Below are positions 10,504 to 21,555 of a stretch of 64,000 nucleotides of DNA, one piece after another. Within the stretch, counting starts at the first letter, position 1, and each line of letters begins with the position of its first letter. The stretch lies in NCBI GenBank assembly GCA_029990175.1, contig JARKIP010000021.1, forward strand, positions 19,783,501-19,847,500, read 5' to 3'. The notes under the pieces were generated by a model that did not search any database, was not told the DNA's origin, and saw nothing but the letters and a program-made list of their open reading frames with translations. Source of the DNA: Petunia secreta (taxonomy: Eukaryota; Streptophyta; Magnoliopsida; Solanales; Solanaceae). Position numbers and translations under genes: made by a program.

Positions 10504-13500
10504 TGTTGACACCCAATTTTGTCCCTCCATTTTTCGCAATTTGGCTATATTTAATTAAAATCGATAATAGTAATTTTCCAAACAAAACTGCATTAGACAA
10601 CATGCATTCACGTGTGTAATATTATTATTTATCCCCTATTTATATAGTATTTATTTAATTGTGATTATAATTACGTAATTGCATTCATTTAGGCTATTTC
10701 CCAAAACATATGCTATTTTATGCAATTTAACGCATTACGATATCATTTAATAATTATTTGCGGCTATTTACATCTATTAGTATTATTTGTGGTCATCTAT
10801 ATTTATTTACAATTAAATACATTTATTTATAATTATTTACAAAATTTCCTATTTTTATAATAATTATTTGTATTTATAAGTATTTTGATTAAATATTAGC
10901 CATTTTGCTATTTTACAATTCCATTTCAACTATATTCAGTCCACGTCATCATCTTTTGTCCACGTATACACCAATTGTACGCCACCTAAGCCTACACCTC
11001 ACTAAATACACTTATAGCACAAAGTACACACACATTTAAGCGTGCGTACAATTCCCACCAACGTATGGTACTACTCCCCAGAACGCCTATAACCTTACAC
11101 ATCAGCATTACACATATATCACTTATACACACTCACCCTCAACACACTCACGTGGCACGATCCTAGCCCTTCATCCCTCCCATCCGACGGCTCAAACCAT
11201 TTCCCCATTTTTTGATATTACACTTCAGCACCCTCACTTTTAAACCCTAAAACATATTTTCTCCTTTCCTTTTCCCTCACCAGCCGTCGACCCCTCAAAC
11301 TCCCTCTCCCTTCACCCCTAAAATCGTCCATATACACCACGCCAAATCTGCCACGTCTCCGTCGTCTCCTCCGCCATCAACGCCGCAGTCACGACTCCCC
11401 TCTCCTCTTTCCTATCTCGGATTACACGGGGTCGAATCCCCCTTTATCTCTCTCCTTCGCCTCGTGTAATCCGGAATATGAACAAGGAGATTGGGTACGA
11501 ATCCTGATCAGAAATGGCAATAATCATCACAAATCAAGGGAAAACGGGAAGATTTGGGATGACCCGACCCGGTTCATCCATGACCCGATTTGGATGCAAT
11601 AAAAACAGGGTAAACTCTTTCCTTTTATGTGATGAAGTTTCTGTCTAGATTCACAATCACATTTAGTATTTTAATTCTATTTTTGTTATTAGCATGATAA
11701 CATGATTTTCGCATTTAATCCCTTTTCGTTTGCCTTCTGAAATATATGATAATCGTTGATAAAATATTGGATTGATGATACTAATTTTGGTCAGTACACT
11801 GATACACATATGTATATTGATGTCTTGCTTAACAGTCACTGGGTACTTTCCTTTCTTGGCAAAATAAATGGACTGGTTTGATTATGTATAAGCTGTTCTT
11901 GATCCTTTATTGATGTGGTTTTTGTTTAGCTGCACATACTACTAGTTTCTGTGCGAGATTCATACCCCTAATACTATAAATATCAGCACTCTCTTACACT
12001 TTTAGGACACGGATATACAGCTCTGAAAGCACTTAGAATACTGAAAATACACACCTTCACCACTGCCTCTTTCTCACTTCTTTTTTTTTTTTTTCTGAAA
12101 GCACCCATCACTGACAACAGCTTCTAAGCATCTACGCATTGAAATACATGTCTGAAGTACACATCCTTTACTTCTTTTACTCAGGGAATGCTGATTAGTC
12201 TTTCTTTAATCCATTACTGATTCTGGTGTTGACTGGCTCAAAGCCAAGGCTAAGTGCAGTTTTTGGTTATGTGTTCTTGGCTATTACCTGCGTGTTGTGC
12301 TCTGTTTCTGCCTGAAGCTATTGAATTGCTTTAAATTGAGGTTAATTCCAATTGTACTTGAACCCGTTTTGTCTGACTCCCTTTGCTGCTACAGAGTCTT
12401 ATTAAGGTTTTAAGATAGCCAAAAGGCTATACCATGGTTTAAAGTCTTCCTGCAGGTGATTACATTGAGAGAATGAGTTAGTTTAGCTTCAATTTGGATC
12501 TCCAATGGCTAAAAACCATGAGACAAGGCCCCTGCCATTTTCTTGCTTTTGTTCAAAATTGCAATATGTGCTACTTGATGTATTCGTTAGGAATGGTATT
12601 GGTTTGTACGCGCACCATAAGGTGCAAGTTAGTATGTAGGACAGGTGTTGCATTCCAAGGGTTACAAGGTGCAACAAACAAGGCTAACCAGAGGCCATTT
12701 CTAATCTTGGTCTTTTCCTTTATGTGCTCGGTGCTTAAATTGCAAGTTGTGGCTAAACTGGGTTGTTCAAAAAAGTATATTATGTATAACAGGTTTTAAA
12801 ATTAGATTACAATGGAGACTGCTTTGCTGAAAATTAGACAACAGGGCTAAAATTGCAATAAAGGCGGAAACTAGTTTATTCGTGCAAATATTGAAAACTG
12901 AAATTGCAGCAGTATCAGTTATGTTTGAAACTGAAATTCAATGCTTATCTAAACTATTTGTGCAATTTTAATGTGTTAGATTTAGACTATATCAGTAGGC
13001 TGAAAATGCAAGACAATATTAAAATTGGCTTATTTCTGTAAATTAATATTCTGAAACGTTACAGGGTAGTCTGATTTTCTTAAAAGTGGTTAAAACTGAT
13101 ATTTGAAAGTCAATTTAGGATGTTCGTGCAATTTTAGTATGCTGGAAATTAGTTATCTTGAAAGGGTTGAAAATTGTAAGAGAGTTTGAAAACAGGACTA
13201 TTTTCTGCAAATTATATATTCTGAAACGTTGCAGTGTATCTTGATTTTTCTTTAGAAGTGGCTAGAACTGAAACTAGCCTATTTTTGCAAAGCTGAACTT
13301 AAAAGTATTTAAACTTGTTTAATTTCTATTACATTTAATTTGAAGGCCTATTCTGCTCTTCTAAATTTTGACTAGCGAAATTATTTTTACATGATATTAT
13401 TTGCTTATGTATTCACATGATTGTATTATTATTTGACGCTTAATAGAGTTTAGACTTGGGGCGCTAATATTAAATTTAGGGGTCTAGATATCTTCTTTAA

Positions 13501-14177
13501 AATTAGTTGTCCTAACGGCCTCCGGGACATTAAGTTGGGGCGCTAGTAATACTTTAGGACGTGAAAATATTAGCATGCGTTTTAGTTTAAATGTTAAAGA
13601 GGGTATGGGGGTTAAGGGATTAAGCCCCTCGGATATGATGGAAACTACCCGAGCTACATTTGATAGTGGATTCTGAAACTATCGTCCCTTACGAAAGCCG
13701 GGTTCTGATCCGAATAGGACAATGAAATCTAGGGCTATTTATACAAGTAATTAATAATTAATTTGTTATCATTTTGTGGCTATTTGTACAACATGACTAT
13801 TGTTTCAAATTATTTATACAAGTACATATAATTGCCTATTCGCTTACTTTGCAGCCCATATCTTTTTCGTTTAATTTATTTAGATTTTGTTCTTTTATAA
13901 GCAATCTGTAAACCCAATATAAAAATCGGCCGGAAACCACGCTTAGTGGAACTTAGGAGGTGCCTAACCCCTTCCTTCTAGGTTGACTTGAACACTTATC
14001 CGAATCTCTGATTAGCAGACCAACCTGGAGTTATTTTTCAAATTGAATTAGAAATTAATAGGTGACCTAATACGCCTAAGAAATTTATTAGGTGGCGACT
14101 CCAAAACTCAATCCAAATGAGTTACCCCAAGTCGGAAACCACTTTACTTTACTTTACAATTTAAGTGGGGTGCGACA
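10504..14177 (+). repeat. Ogre-type 5' LTR (3674 bases)
   Basis: Ends are TGTTGACACCC...GGGGTGCGACA. It is nearly identical to 21556-25227, with a small number of substitutions and short indels visible over 3.67 kb. It contains a G-box-like CACGTGGC at about 11149-11156 and an inverted repeat at 11418-11473. The promoter position cannot be set from sequence alone. Confidence 0.92.
11418..11473. repeat. Inverted repeat inside the Ogre LTR
   Basis: The arms CGGATTACACG (11418-11428) and CGTGTAATCCG (11463-11473) are perfect complements around a 34-base pyrimidine-rich loop. The same structure is retained in the second LTR at about 22470-22525. Its role is unknown; it could be a transcript hairpin or a paired protein-binding site. 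Confidence 0.75.
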
Positions 14178-14180
14178 GAA

Positions 14181-14198
14181 TGGCGACTTCACTGGGGA
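14181..14198 (+). other. Primer-binding site, Ogre-type
   Basis: TGGCGACTTCACTGGGGA lies three bases after the LTR end. It matches the usual Ogre/Tat primer site (TGGCGACTCC-CTGGGGA type), which is complementary to the 3' end of a tRNA, by family knowledge tRNA-Arg. Confidence 0.8.
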
Positions 14199-15532
14199 TT
14201 AATTTTTCTAACCATTACGATTGTTCATATTGGGTTTATTATTGCTTTTATTTTTTTATTCAATACTAACTTTTTATCTTTGCAGGTGGGTAATCTTTTA
14301 TATTTTTTCATTTTTTTATAATGTGATATTTAGTATATTATTGAATTTATTTGTTGCATTTCGTTCATACTCCTCCACTTCTGGAAACAACACTTTGCAC
14401 ACACACGAGCGATTACGTGGATCTCACGGTCGTTCCACCTCAAAAAACTCTGTAAGGGGGACGGTTGGGATAAGTTGGTCCGTGGTACAACCAACAATTC
14501 TAAACGTTCCCACCCCTTGGTTGTCTGCCTGGGGGAACCATGTCCTTGTCTAGATTAGCCAACTCTTAATGAAGACTCCTTTTTAGGGATCATTCATCAT
14601 ATCATATCTAGGACCATTTTTGACTTCGGCTCACGTCTAAGTCTACTAGTTCACCATATTTGAATGAACCGAATGGGTTTTCAACCCTAAGGGACATTTA
14701 AATGTGTTACGTGCGCATCTATTTAAAGTTGAACGAGTCTAATGTAGACCATTTGTTCTCAAAAGTGTGAATCATCCAATTATTTATTTTGAGGATGTCA
14801 CAAGTCAAAGATTTGGAAGATCAAAGAAAATAGACTTTAAATTGATTCTTCTACTTTTATGTTACAAAATCAATTATTTATTTCTATAAATGGAAATTGT
14901 TATAGGAATCAATTATTTATTTCTATTTACATAAGGAATTTTTTATTTCTACATAACCAATCATTTTATAAAATTATTTTTAGATTACGAACGAAATTAA
15001 TTTTTTCTATTTTTTATGAAAACCAAATCATAGACTTTACATTAATTTCTTCTACTTTTTATGTAGCAAGATCAATTATTATTCCTATTTACCTAAAAAT
15101 ATTATTCCACCTTTATACAACAAAATTATTTTTCTGTTAACTTTGAATTATGAGAACAAATGGGATGACGCACTATACACGTTCAATTCTAAATATCATA
15201 CTCAAACTTAGGAAGGCTTAACATCCTTGGTATGTTAAAGTCCATTAGTCAACTTCGTCCAAATGACGCCTATCATGCATCTTATATGTGTGGTTGATCT
15301 TGTTAGGTCTACCTCCAGCACAAAAGAGGTTCCTTGCATTATAAAACATGATATGTTTTGTATATGAAAATTACTATCTCAACACTGACTTATTTTTTCA
15401 TGTGTTAGTTTTACTCCCACTCCCGAGGTTGACTTGTGCATTCTGGCCGAGCATCAGTACCGGACGAGAGCCAAAGGACCAGTTACAACCCCTCCCCCCT
15501 CACAAACTAGAAGAAGAGGAAAGCGAAATATT
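14199..15532 (+). other. Ogre leader between primer site and gag
   Basis: This is non-coding in appearance. The first part carries T-rich stretches, and 14859-15140 is a very AT-rich run with repeats of CAATTATTTATTTCTAT. Canonical Ogre elements have an extra frame here; none is recognisable in this copy. Confidence 0.5.
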
Positions 15533-17626
15533 ATGTCTGAGTTGAATAACGCTGCTCTTATTGATGACAACAATGGAACGCCACGCAAGCTTGCCCCAGT
15601 TGGGTATAACGAACATGTTGCTACTTTAGAGCAAAGAATTAAAGAACTTGAAGAGAAACTGACAATGACCAGTTTACCCGGTGTTAACTCCGCCCATTCA
15701 GGAGAGCCTGTCGATCCAAGTGGGTCAGCCCGCCCTAACGGAAAGGACCCTATACACCCAACTGATCCACCCGTTGTTTATCAAACAGTACTACCAGCCA
15801 CATACCAAACAGCACTACCTGCTACTTACCAGACAGCACCACCCGCTATCTACCAAACAGCATCAACTGCTACTTACCAAGCAACCATACCCACCAGTTA
15901 TCAAGCACCACCTCCTGCACATCCTACTTACATAAACACAAACTTACCTCGCACCAATACCGCATACCCGCAGCCTTACAACCCCATATTCACTGCTGAA
16001 ACCAAACAACTCACTTCGCCAGTCAAAAACCATGAAAACTATGAATGGGCGGAGGATGAAGCCAATGATGATGGCACAAAAGAGAAAGTTCGTAAGCTAG
16101 AGGCAGCCTTTAAGAAGTTTGAGTTAGGCAAAACTGCTAAAGGTTTAGCTTATGAAGACTTGTGCATCTATCCTACTTTGAAATTGCCAGACGGATACAA
16201 GATACCAAAGTTCGATCTGTTCAATGGAACTGGAGATCCTATCGCACATCTGAGAACATATTGTGACAAGTTGATTGGAGCAGGGGAAGATGAGAAAGTA
16301 CGAGTGAAGCTGTTCAGTCGAAGCTTGACCGGAGAGGCTTTGAGTTGGTTCTCTAAGCAGAAGCCTGGCACATGGCTCGGTTGGGAAGATATGGCAGCAG
16401 ATTTCGTAGAACGATTTGGGTACAACACTGAAATGGTACCAGATCGTTTCTACTTGGAAAAGTTGAAAAAGAAACCCACAGAGACGTTTAGAGAATATGC
16501 TACAAGGTGGAGAGCAGAAGCTGCCAAGGTGCAACCCGCTATGGATGAAAGGGAAATAGTGAACATATTCATCCGCATTCAAGAGGACGTCTATTACGAT
16601 AAGCTGCTGCATATGAAAAATCAGAAGTTTGCTGATGTGGTGTTGATGGGAGATGACGTAGAAGAAGGGCTGAAAAGTGGAAAGATTATTAGCCTTGCTG
16701 CACTACAAGCTACTAATAAGGCCATCCAGTCTGGAAATGTGAGCCTTTCCAAAAAGAAGAAAGATGAAGTCTCTTTTGCGGCAACCATTCAAGACCCTGC
16801 TTTCAATCACTATTATCAAACACCGCCACCATTCTATCCCTACCATCACATACCACCTGAATACTCCGTTTACAACACTCAGGCCACTCGACCCATATTC
16901 TACACTCCAGCACCAAATTGTCCACCATACCAGCAAAACACTCAACCCAACTACCGAAATGCACCATCATACCCCCCTAGGCCTCGCCCTGAGGCAAACC
17001 AAAGACCCAAAAGGAACTACACTCCACTAGCCGAATCTCGCACTCATTTGTTTGAGAGATTGAAAGCTGCCGGGCTTATCGTCCCGATACCTCAAAAGAT
17101 GCCAGTTAACCCTTCACCTAACTTTGATTACAGTAAAAGGTATGCATATCACTCAGGTGGACCGGGCCATGAGACGGAGAGATGTTTTGCACTAAGAGAC
17201 AAGATTCAAGACCTAATAGATGAAAAAGCCATTAATTTGAAGGCGCCAAATGTGCACAAAAACCCTCTACCCAATAATGGGGATGAGAAGGTGAATATGA
17301 TTGACTTCGGCGAAGAGTGCAATCTGGAAGGCACGATTATAAAAGCAAAAACAGTGTTTGATGAACACAAGTTTGGCATGGGGTACGTCTTGGTTTGCAA
17401 AGGAAAAAGTATTACAAAAGATACAAGAGGTTATCATTCACTAGAGCAGTTTGTTCCAACTCTGAAACAAACATCCATCTTTTCAAGCTACATGAAAACT
17501 CTCAAGGGAGAAGGACTTGCCGAAGGTGTTCACGGTATAGAAGATGAGCTGACCGGTCTAAAGGAGCTATTCATGGAAGAATATGATGCAGCTCTTGAAA
17601 AGCATACTGAAGCCCTGAACATTTAG
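15533..17626 (+). CDS. gag: Ogre/Tat-type Gag polyprotein (697 aa)
   Basis: This open frame encodes the structural capsid protein that packages the element's RNA in cytoplasmic particles. I start it at the ATG at 15533 (MSELNNAAL); the frame is open upstream to 15434 but has no earlier ATG. A short coiled coil (LEQRIKELEEKL) is followed by a tandem YQTALPAT-type repeat of 24 bases (about 15777-15925). The retrotransposon gag core comes next (KFDLFNGTGDP, FSRSLTGEALSWFSKQ, VPDRFYLEKLKKKPTETFRE; about 16200-16690), then a proline/tyrosine-rich stretch. A C-terminal YHSGGPGHETERC follows, where the first cysteine usual in the family is tyrosine (RYAYHS). The stop at 17626 is followed by non-coding DNA, not by protease and RT. 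It could still be packaged by a related Ogre. Confidence 0.88.
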   Translation: MSELNNAALIDDNNGTPRKLAPVGYNEHVATLEQRIKELEEKLTMTSLPGVNSAHSGEPVDPSGSARPNGKDPIHPTDPPVVYQTVLPATYQTALPATYQTAPPAIYQTASTATYQATIPTSYQAPPPAHPTYINTNLPRTNTAYPQPYNPIFTAETKQLTSPVKNHENYEWAEDEANDDGTKEKVRKLEAAFKKFELGKTAKGLAYEDLCIYPTLKLPDGYKIPKFDLFNGTGDPIAHLRTYCDKLIGAGEDEKVRVKLFSRSLTGEALSWFSKQKPGTWLGWEDMAADFVERFGYNTEMVPDRFYLEKLKKKPTETFREYATRWRAEAAKVQPAMDEREIVNIFIRIQEDVYYDKLLHMKNQKFADVVLMGDDVEEGLKSGKIISLAALQATNKAIQSGNVSLSKKKKDEVSFAATIQDPAFNHYYQTPPPFYPYHHIPPEYSVYNTQATRPIFYTPAPNCPPYQQNTQPNYRNAPSYPPRPRPEANQRPKRNYTPLAESRTHLFERLKAAGLIVPIPQKMPVNPSPNFDYSKRYAYHSGGPGHETERCFALRDKIQDLIDEKAINLKAPNVHKNPLPNNGDEKVNMIDFGEECNLEGTIIKAKTVFDEHKFGMGYVLVCKGKSITKDTRGYHSLEQFVPTLKQTSIFSSYMKTLKGEGLAEGVHGIEDELTGLKELFMEEYDAALEKHTEALNI
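15777..15925 (+). repeat. 24-base tandem repeat inside gag
   Basis: About five to six copies encode variants of YQTALPAT (YQTVLPAT, YQTALPAT, YQTAPPAI, YQTASTAT, YQATIPTS). The reading frame is preserved because the unit is a multiple of three. It gives a flexible Pro/Gln/Tyr/Thr-rich linker in front of the gag core. Confidence 0.85.
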
Positions 17627-18389
17627 AAAGCTGAAGCTGAACAACTGAATCTACAGCACATTCCGAGCATGCCGAGAACCTTAGTGGAGCTGGGGCATTA
17701 GTTATTTTCTTAAATAAAACATGACTCCGAGTCGTTAGCTTTTGCTTTCTTTGTTTTTCAACTTTGTTGCAACATTGTTTCCTTTCGAATACTACTTCTC
17801 AAGTCCAATAATAAAAGCATTTCCTGTTTTTAACTTTTGGGCATGCATCATTCATTGTCTTCAAAATCATTTTAATTCCATTGAATCTAAGACTGCAATG
17901 TGAGAAAACAATCCAAAACGATGAGTACAAACCAGGCTATGGCAAAGGACATTTAAGGAACTTCATCACTAATCGTGGAGATCTTACATCAGACAACTGA
18001 GACAAGAGCATATTGATGAAGATGACTTACAATTCAACGCAAAACAGTAGAAATACATATAAGGAGCAAAATTAGACAATCCCAAATGGACTAAAAGCAT
18101 ACTCAAGCAAGTGATGCTCATAGATAGCGAAGAATGAGCATAACAAGCAATAGAATGGCAAAGGCATTTGCCAAGAAAGTTAGAGCAAGATAGTTGATCC
18201 TAGAATAGAGTTCTCTAAATCGAGACAAAATTAACAAAGATCCTTTACTCATATGCAATCAAGAGATACTACAAATTGAGCAACATCCATTTTTATTGGA
18301 TTTGAACTACGTAGCGACCTGATTCCTAAAAGGGGATACGTAGGCAGCCTACCCAAGGCACGGTCACATCATAAGAGATTTTTATTAGA
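17627..18389 (+). other. Ogre post-gag untranslated region
   Basis: No open frame is seen. The stretch GGGGATACGTAGGCAGCC at about 18333-18350 is typical of Tat/Ogre 3' regions, and a related GATACGTAGGCAACCC occurs at about 43607. It directly precedes the hairpin repeats, so this appears to be 3' UTR joined to gag by loss of pol. Confidence 0.6.
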
Positions 18390-18545
18390 CACTGGGTCAG
18401 AATTTTTTGAGTTTCCCTCAAAAAATTCAAAGAATGCATTACAACACACTGGGGCAGAATTTTTGAGGGACCTCAAAAATTCAAGGAAAATACAAGCAGC
18501 ACACTGGGGCAGAAATTTTGAGGTTCCCTCAAAATTATCTTTGAA
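18390..18545 (+). repeat. Three tandem hairpin units, about 57 bases each
   Basis: Each unit starts near ACACTGGGGCAGAA and contains a hairpin. Unit 1 has arms GAATTTTTTGAG / CTCAAAAAATTC (12 bases, 18400-18428). Unit 2 has GAATTTTTGAG / CTCAAAAATTC (11 bases, 18457-18482). Unit 3 has AATTTTGAG / CTCAAAATT (9 bases, 18514-18536). The number of T in the left arm is matched by the number of A in the right arm in every unit, while the loops differ (TTTCC, GGAC, GTTCC). This points to conserved pairing and not a conserved word. Confidence 0.9.
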
Positions 18546-18883
18546 CAGCAAATGGACATAGAGAAGATTATGTCCAAACAACACGTCGAAGTCTATGATT
18601 CATTGGAACAAATTTGCATTACTCTTTAAAAAATAATTTTCACACATGCATATACCATTTCCTTACCCCTTTTGCCCACAGCTCGACTAAGGTTCGACGT
18701 TCAAAAAGGGAGATATTACAAGGAGGAGATTATACAAGAGACAACGACAGAGTACGACACAGCGAATGCGCAAGTCAGCCTCCCCCAAAATACTCACAAA
18801 TCTTTTTTGATTGCAGGTTTACACAGGTACCGAGCATACCTAACTACTCTTGCAAAGCAATATTCATCAACATGACAAGCATA

Positions 18884-20790
18884 GAATCTGCATCGGCGGA
18901 TATATAGGGTCTGCGTCTGTGGACACGACATCAATTTGAAGATCATAGAATCCATGTCGGTGGATATATAGGGTCCGCGTCTGTGGACACAACATCATTT
19001 TGACAAGCATAGGATCCATGTCGGTGGATATATAGGGTCCGCAGCGGTGGACACGACATCAATTTGAGAAGAATAGGATCCATGTCGGTGGATGTACAGG
19101 GTCTGCATCGGTGGACATGACAAGCATAGGATCCATGTCGATGGATATATAAGGTCCGCGTCTGTGGACACAACATCAATTTGACAAGCATAAGATCCGC
19201 ATCAGTGGATATATAGGGTCCGCGTCTGTGGACACGACATAAATTTGAGAAGCATAGGATCCATGTCGGTGGATATATAGGGTCCACATCTGTGGACATG
19301 AAATTAATTTGAGGAAGCATATTTGGTCTGCATCGGTGGACACATTCAACAATGAAAATGATCTAGGGCTCGCATTTGTGTACGTGACAACAATGACAAC
19401 ATGGTAGGGTCCGCGATTGTGGGCATAATTCAACGGTTTGAAAGCAAAACAACATTCGTGTTTGTGAACATGAAGACAATGACAAGCATAGGATCCATGT
19501 CGGTGGATATATAGGGTCCGCAGCGGTGGACACGACATCAATTTGAGAAGTGTAGAATCCATGTCGGTGGATATATAGGGTCCGCAGCGGTGGACATAAC
19601 ATCAATTTGAGAAGTATAGAATCCATGTCGGTGGATATATAGGGTCCGCAGTGGTGGACATGACATCTTTTGGAGAAGTATAGAATCCATGTCGGTGGAT
19701 ATATAGGGTCCGCAGTGGTGGACATGACATCTTTTGGGAGAAGCATAGAATCCATGTCAGTGGATATATAGGGTCCGCGTTTGTGGACACAACATCATTT
19801 GACAAGCATAGATTCTGCGTCGGCGGATATATAGGGTCCGCGTCTGTGGACACGACATCAATTTGAAGAGCATAGAATCCATGTTGGTGGGTATATAGGG
19901 TCCGCGTCTGTGATTACATCAATTGGAGAACCATAGGATCTGCGTCGGCGGATATATAGGGTTCGCAGTGGTGAATATGACAGCAATGACAACAGTGTAA
20001 GGTCCCGTCTGTGGACGTGACTTCAAATTTGAGAAGCATAGAATCTGCGTCGGCAGATATATAAGGTCTGCGTTTGTGGACATGACAACAATGAAAGAAG
20101 CATTGAATCCATGTCGATGGATATATAGGGTCCGCGTCTGTGGACATGACATCATTTGAACAAGCATAGAATCTGCATCGGTGGATATATGTAAGGTCCG
20201 CATTTGTGGGCATAGTTCATCAATTTGAAAGCAACATAAGGTACGCGTTTGTGGGCATAACCAACAATTTAAGGAAGCATATTTGGTCTGCATCGGTGAA
20301 CACATTCAACAATAAAAAAATATAAGGTCCGTGTTTGTGGACAATCCAGCAATTGAAGGTATAGGGTCCGCGTTTGTGGGCATAGTTCAGCAATCTGAAG
20401 CGGAGTAAGAACCTGCGATTGTGGATGATGGGGTCCGCGTTTGTGGGCAGTTCAACATAGGATCCGTGCCTGTGCATACAGTTCAACATTGAAAGCACCT
20501 TAAGTATCGAAGAGACATATGATCTGTGTCACTGGATGGAAAAGTTTGGAGTCCATGTTTATGGACGATATATCAATCAAACAAGCATAGGGTCCGCGTC
20601 AGTGGGCATGACATATATAAAATCCATGTCGGTGGATATATAGGATCCGCATCGGCGGACATGATATCATTTGAAGGAGCATAGAATCTGCATCGGCAGA
20701 TATATAAGGTTCGCAGTGGTGAACATGACAACAATTTGCAATAGAGCAAGGTCCGCCTCGGTGGGCATACCATTGAAAAGACATTTGGAT
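18884..20790 (+). repeat. Ogre 3' UTR tandem array, about 64-base unit, about 30 copies
   Basis: The unit is about 64 bases: successive TAGAATCC landmarks fall at 19553, 19617, 19681 and 19746. Each unit holds two short dyads. The first is ATCCAT-GTCG-GTGGAT or variants, and the second is GTCCGC-GTCT-GTGGAC or variants; both are 6-base arms with 4-base loops. The arms vary together (for example ATCTGC/GCAGAT at about 20044 and GTTCGC/GTGAAC at about 20707). Units at the right end are more degenerate. Tandem repeats in the 3' UTR are known for Tat/Ogre elements. Open frames on the minus strand here (up to 130 codons) only reflect the repeat and are not genes. Confidence 0.93.
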
Positions 20791-20866
20791 GAGACATCAA
20801 TCAAACAAGTATCAGACAAAACAACCCGTCGGCTCAACAGAGAAGTTTACTTTACTTTATTCTCCG

Positions 20867-21555
20867 ACACTTTTGAATTTCTTGGAGGCTAAGGAAGGGT
20901 TCTAACTTGAATATTTTGTAAGGATTTTATTTCTTAATCTAATTCTTTACATGATTATTGTCATTTCATCTCTTACCATGTGTGTGTTAGACCCAAATAT
21001 GAGTAGCTATACTCATAGTAGGGGTTTATTCATGATGAATTGATTGTTTTAACTTAAAACTTGTTTTTAATCTTATAAAATCTATAGGTTAAGGTAAATA
21101 TAGTTCTCTATCGTACTTTTCTTGACTAGGGTTTGAGGCACGGGCATACCTGAACCTAACCCTACTTTGCTTTCATAACTCTAACGGGGTTGAAGGTGTA
21201 GGTTAATGGAAACTAGCGAGCATTTGGGTTACATTGGCTACACCTGCCCTATCTAAAGAGAAAAGACCTAAAAAGGTCATTCCCGCTCGGGTTCTTGGAC
21301 TGGGTTTCTCCTGCCTCATTATTGACCCTAACAGGCTTGATGAGGTAAATCCTCCCTATCCCTAATAGGTTTTGAGGAATACAATCGAGGTCAAACCATT
21401 GATGTCACCATATGATTTGTAAGGTTAAGGCAAGAGTTTAATTAAAGAAATACTATCGGAATGAGTAAACCCCTAGCTCATTCTCCATATTTATATCCAT
21501 TTTAAAGTGTTGAGTTAATTGTATGCTTTTAGTGTTAATTGTTAGTCGTAGTTAT
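20867..21555 (+). repeat. Duplicated piece of the Athila LTR
   Basis: This matches 9815-10503 almost base for base, including the terminal GTTAT (21551-21555). It starts abruptly at ACACTTTTGAATTT after Ogre DNA. Finding host LTR between the Ogre interior and its second LTR shows that a rearrangement followed the insertion. Confidence 0.92.

Noticed and set aside
12489..12799. Open frames on both strands in the Ogre LTR (also 23537-23823)
   Set aside because: They overlap in opposite strands, lie within the LTR and have no recognisable domain. Their presence in both LTRs only reflects LTR identity.
15434..15532. Earlier start of the Ogre gag
   Set aside because: The frame is open, but the first codon is TTG and no ATG precedes 15533.
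18884..20790. CRISPR-like repeat array
   Set aside because: The units are contiguous and degenerate with no unique spacers, and the context is a plant retrotransposon.
18943..20800. Overlapping minus-strand open frames of 75-130 codons in the tandem array
   Set aside because: The 64-base unit is not a multiple of three, so the same words appear in all frames and stops are just rare in this unit. The repeated peptide (PTWIL, YIHRHG) is a repeat artefact.
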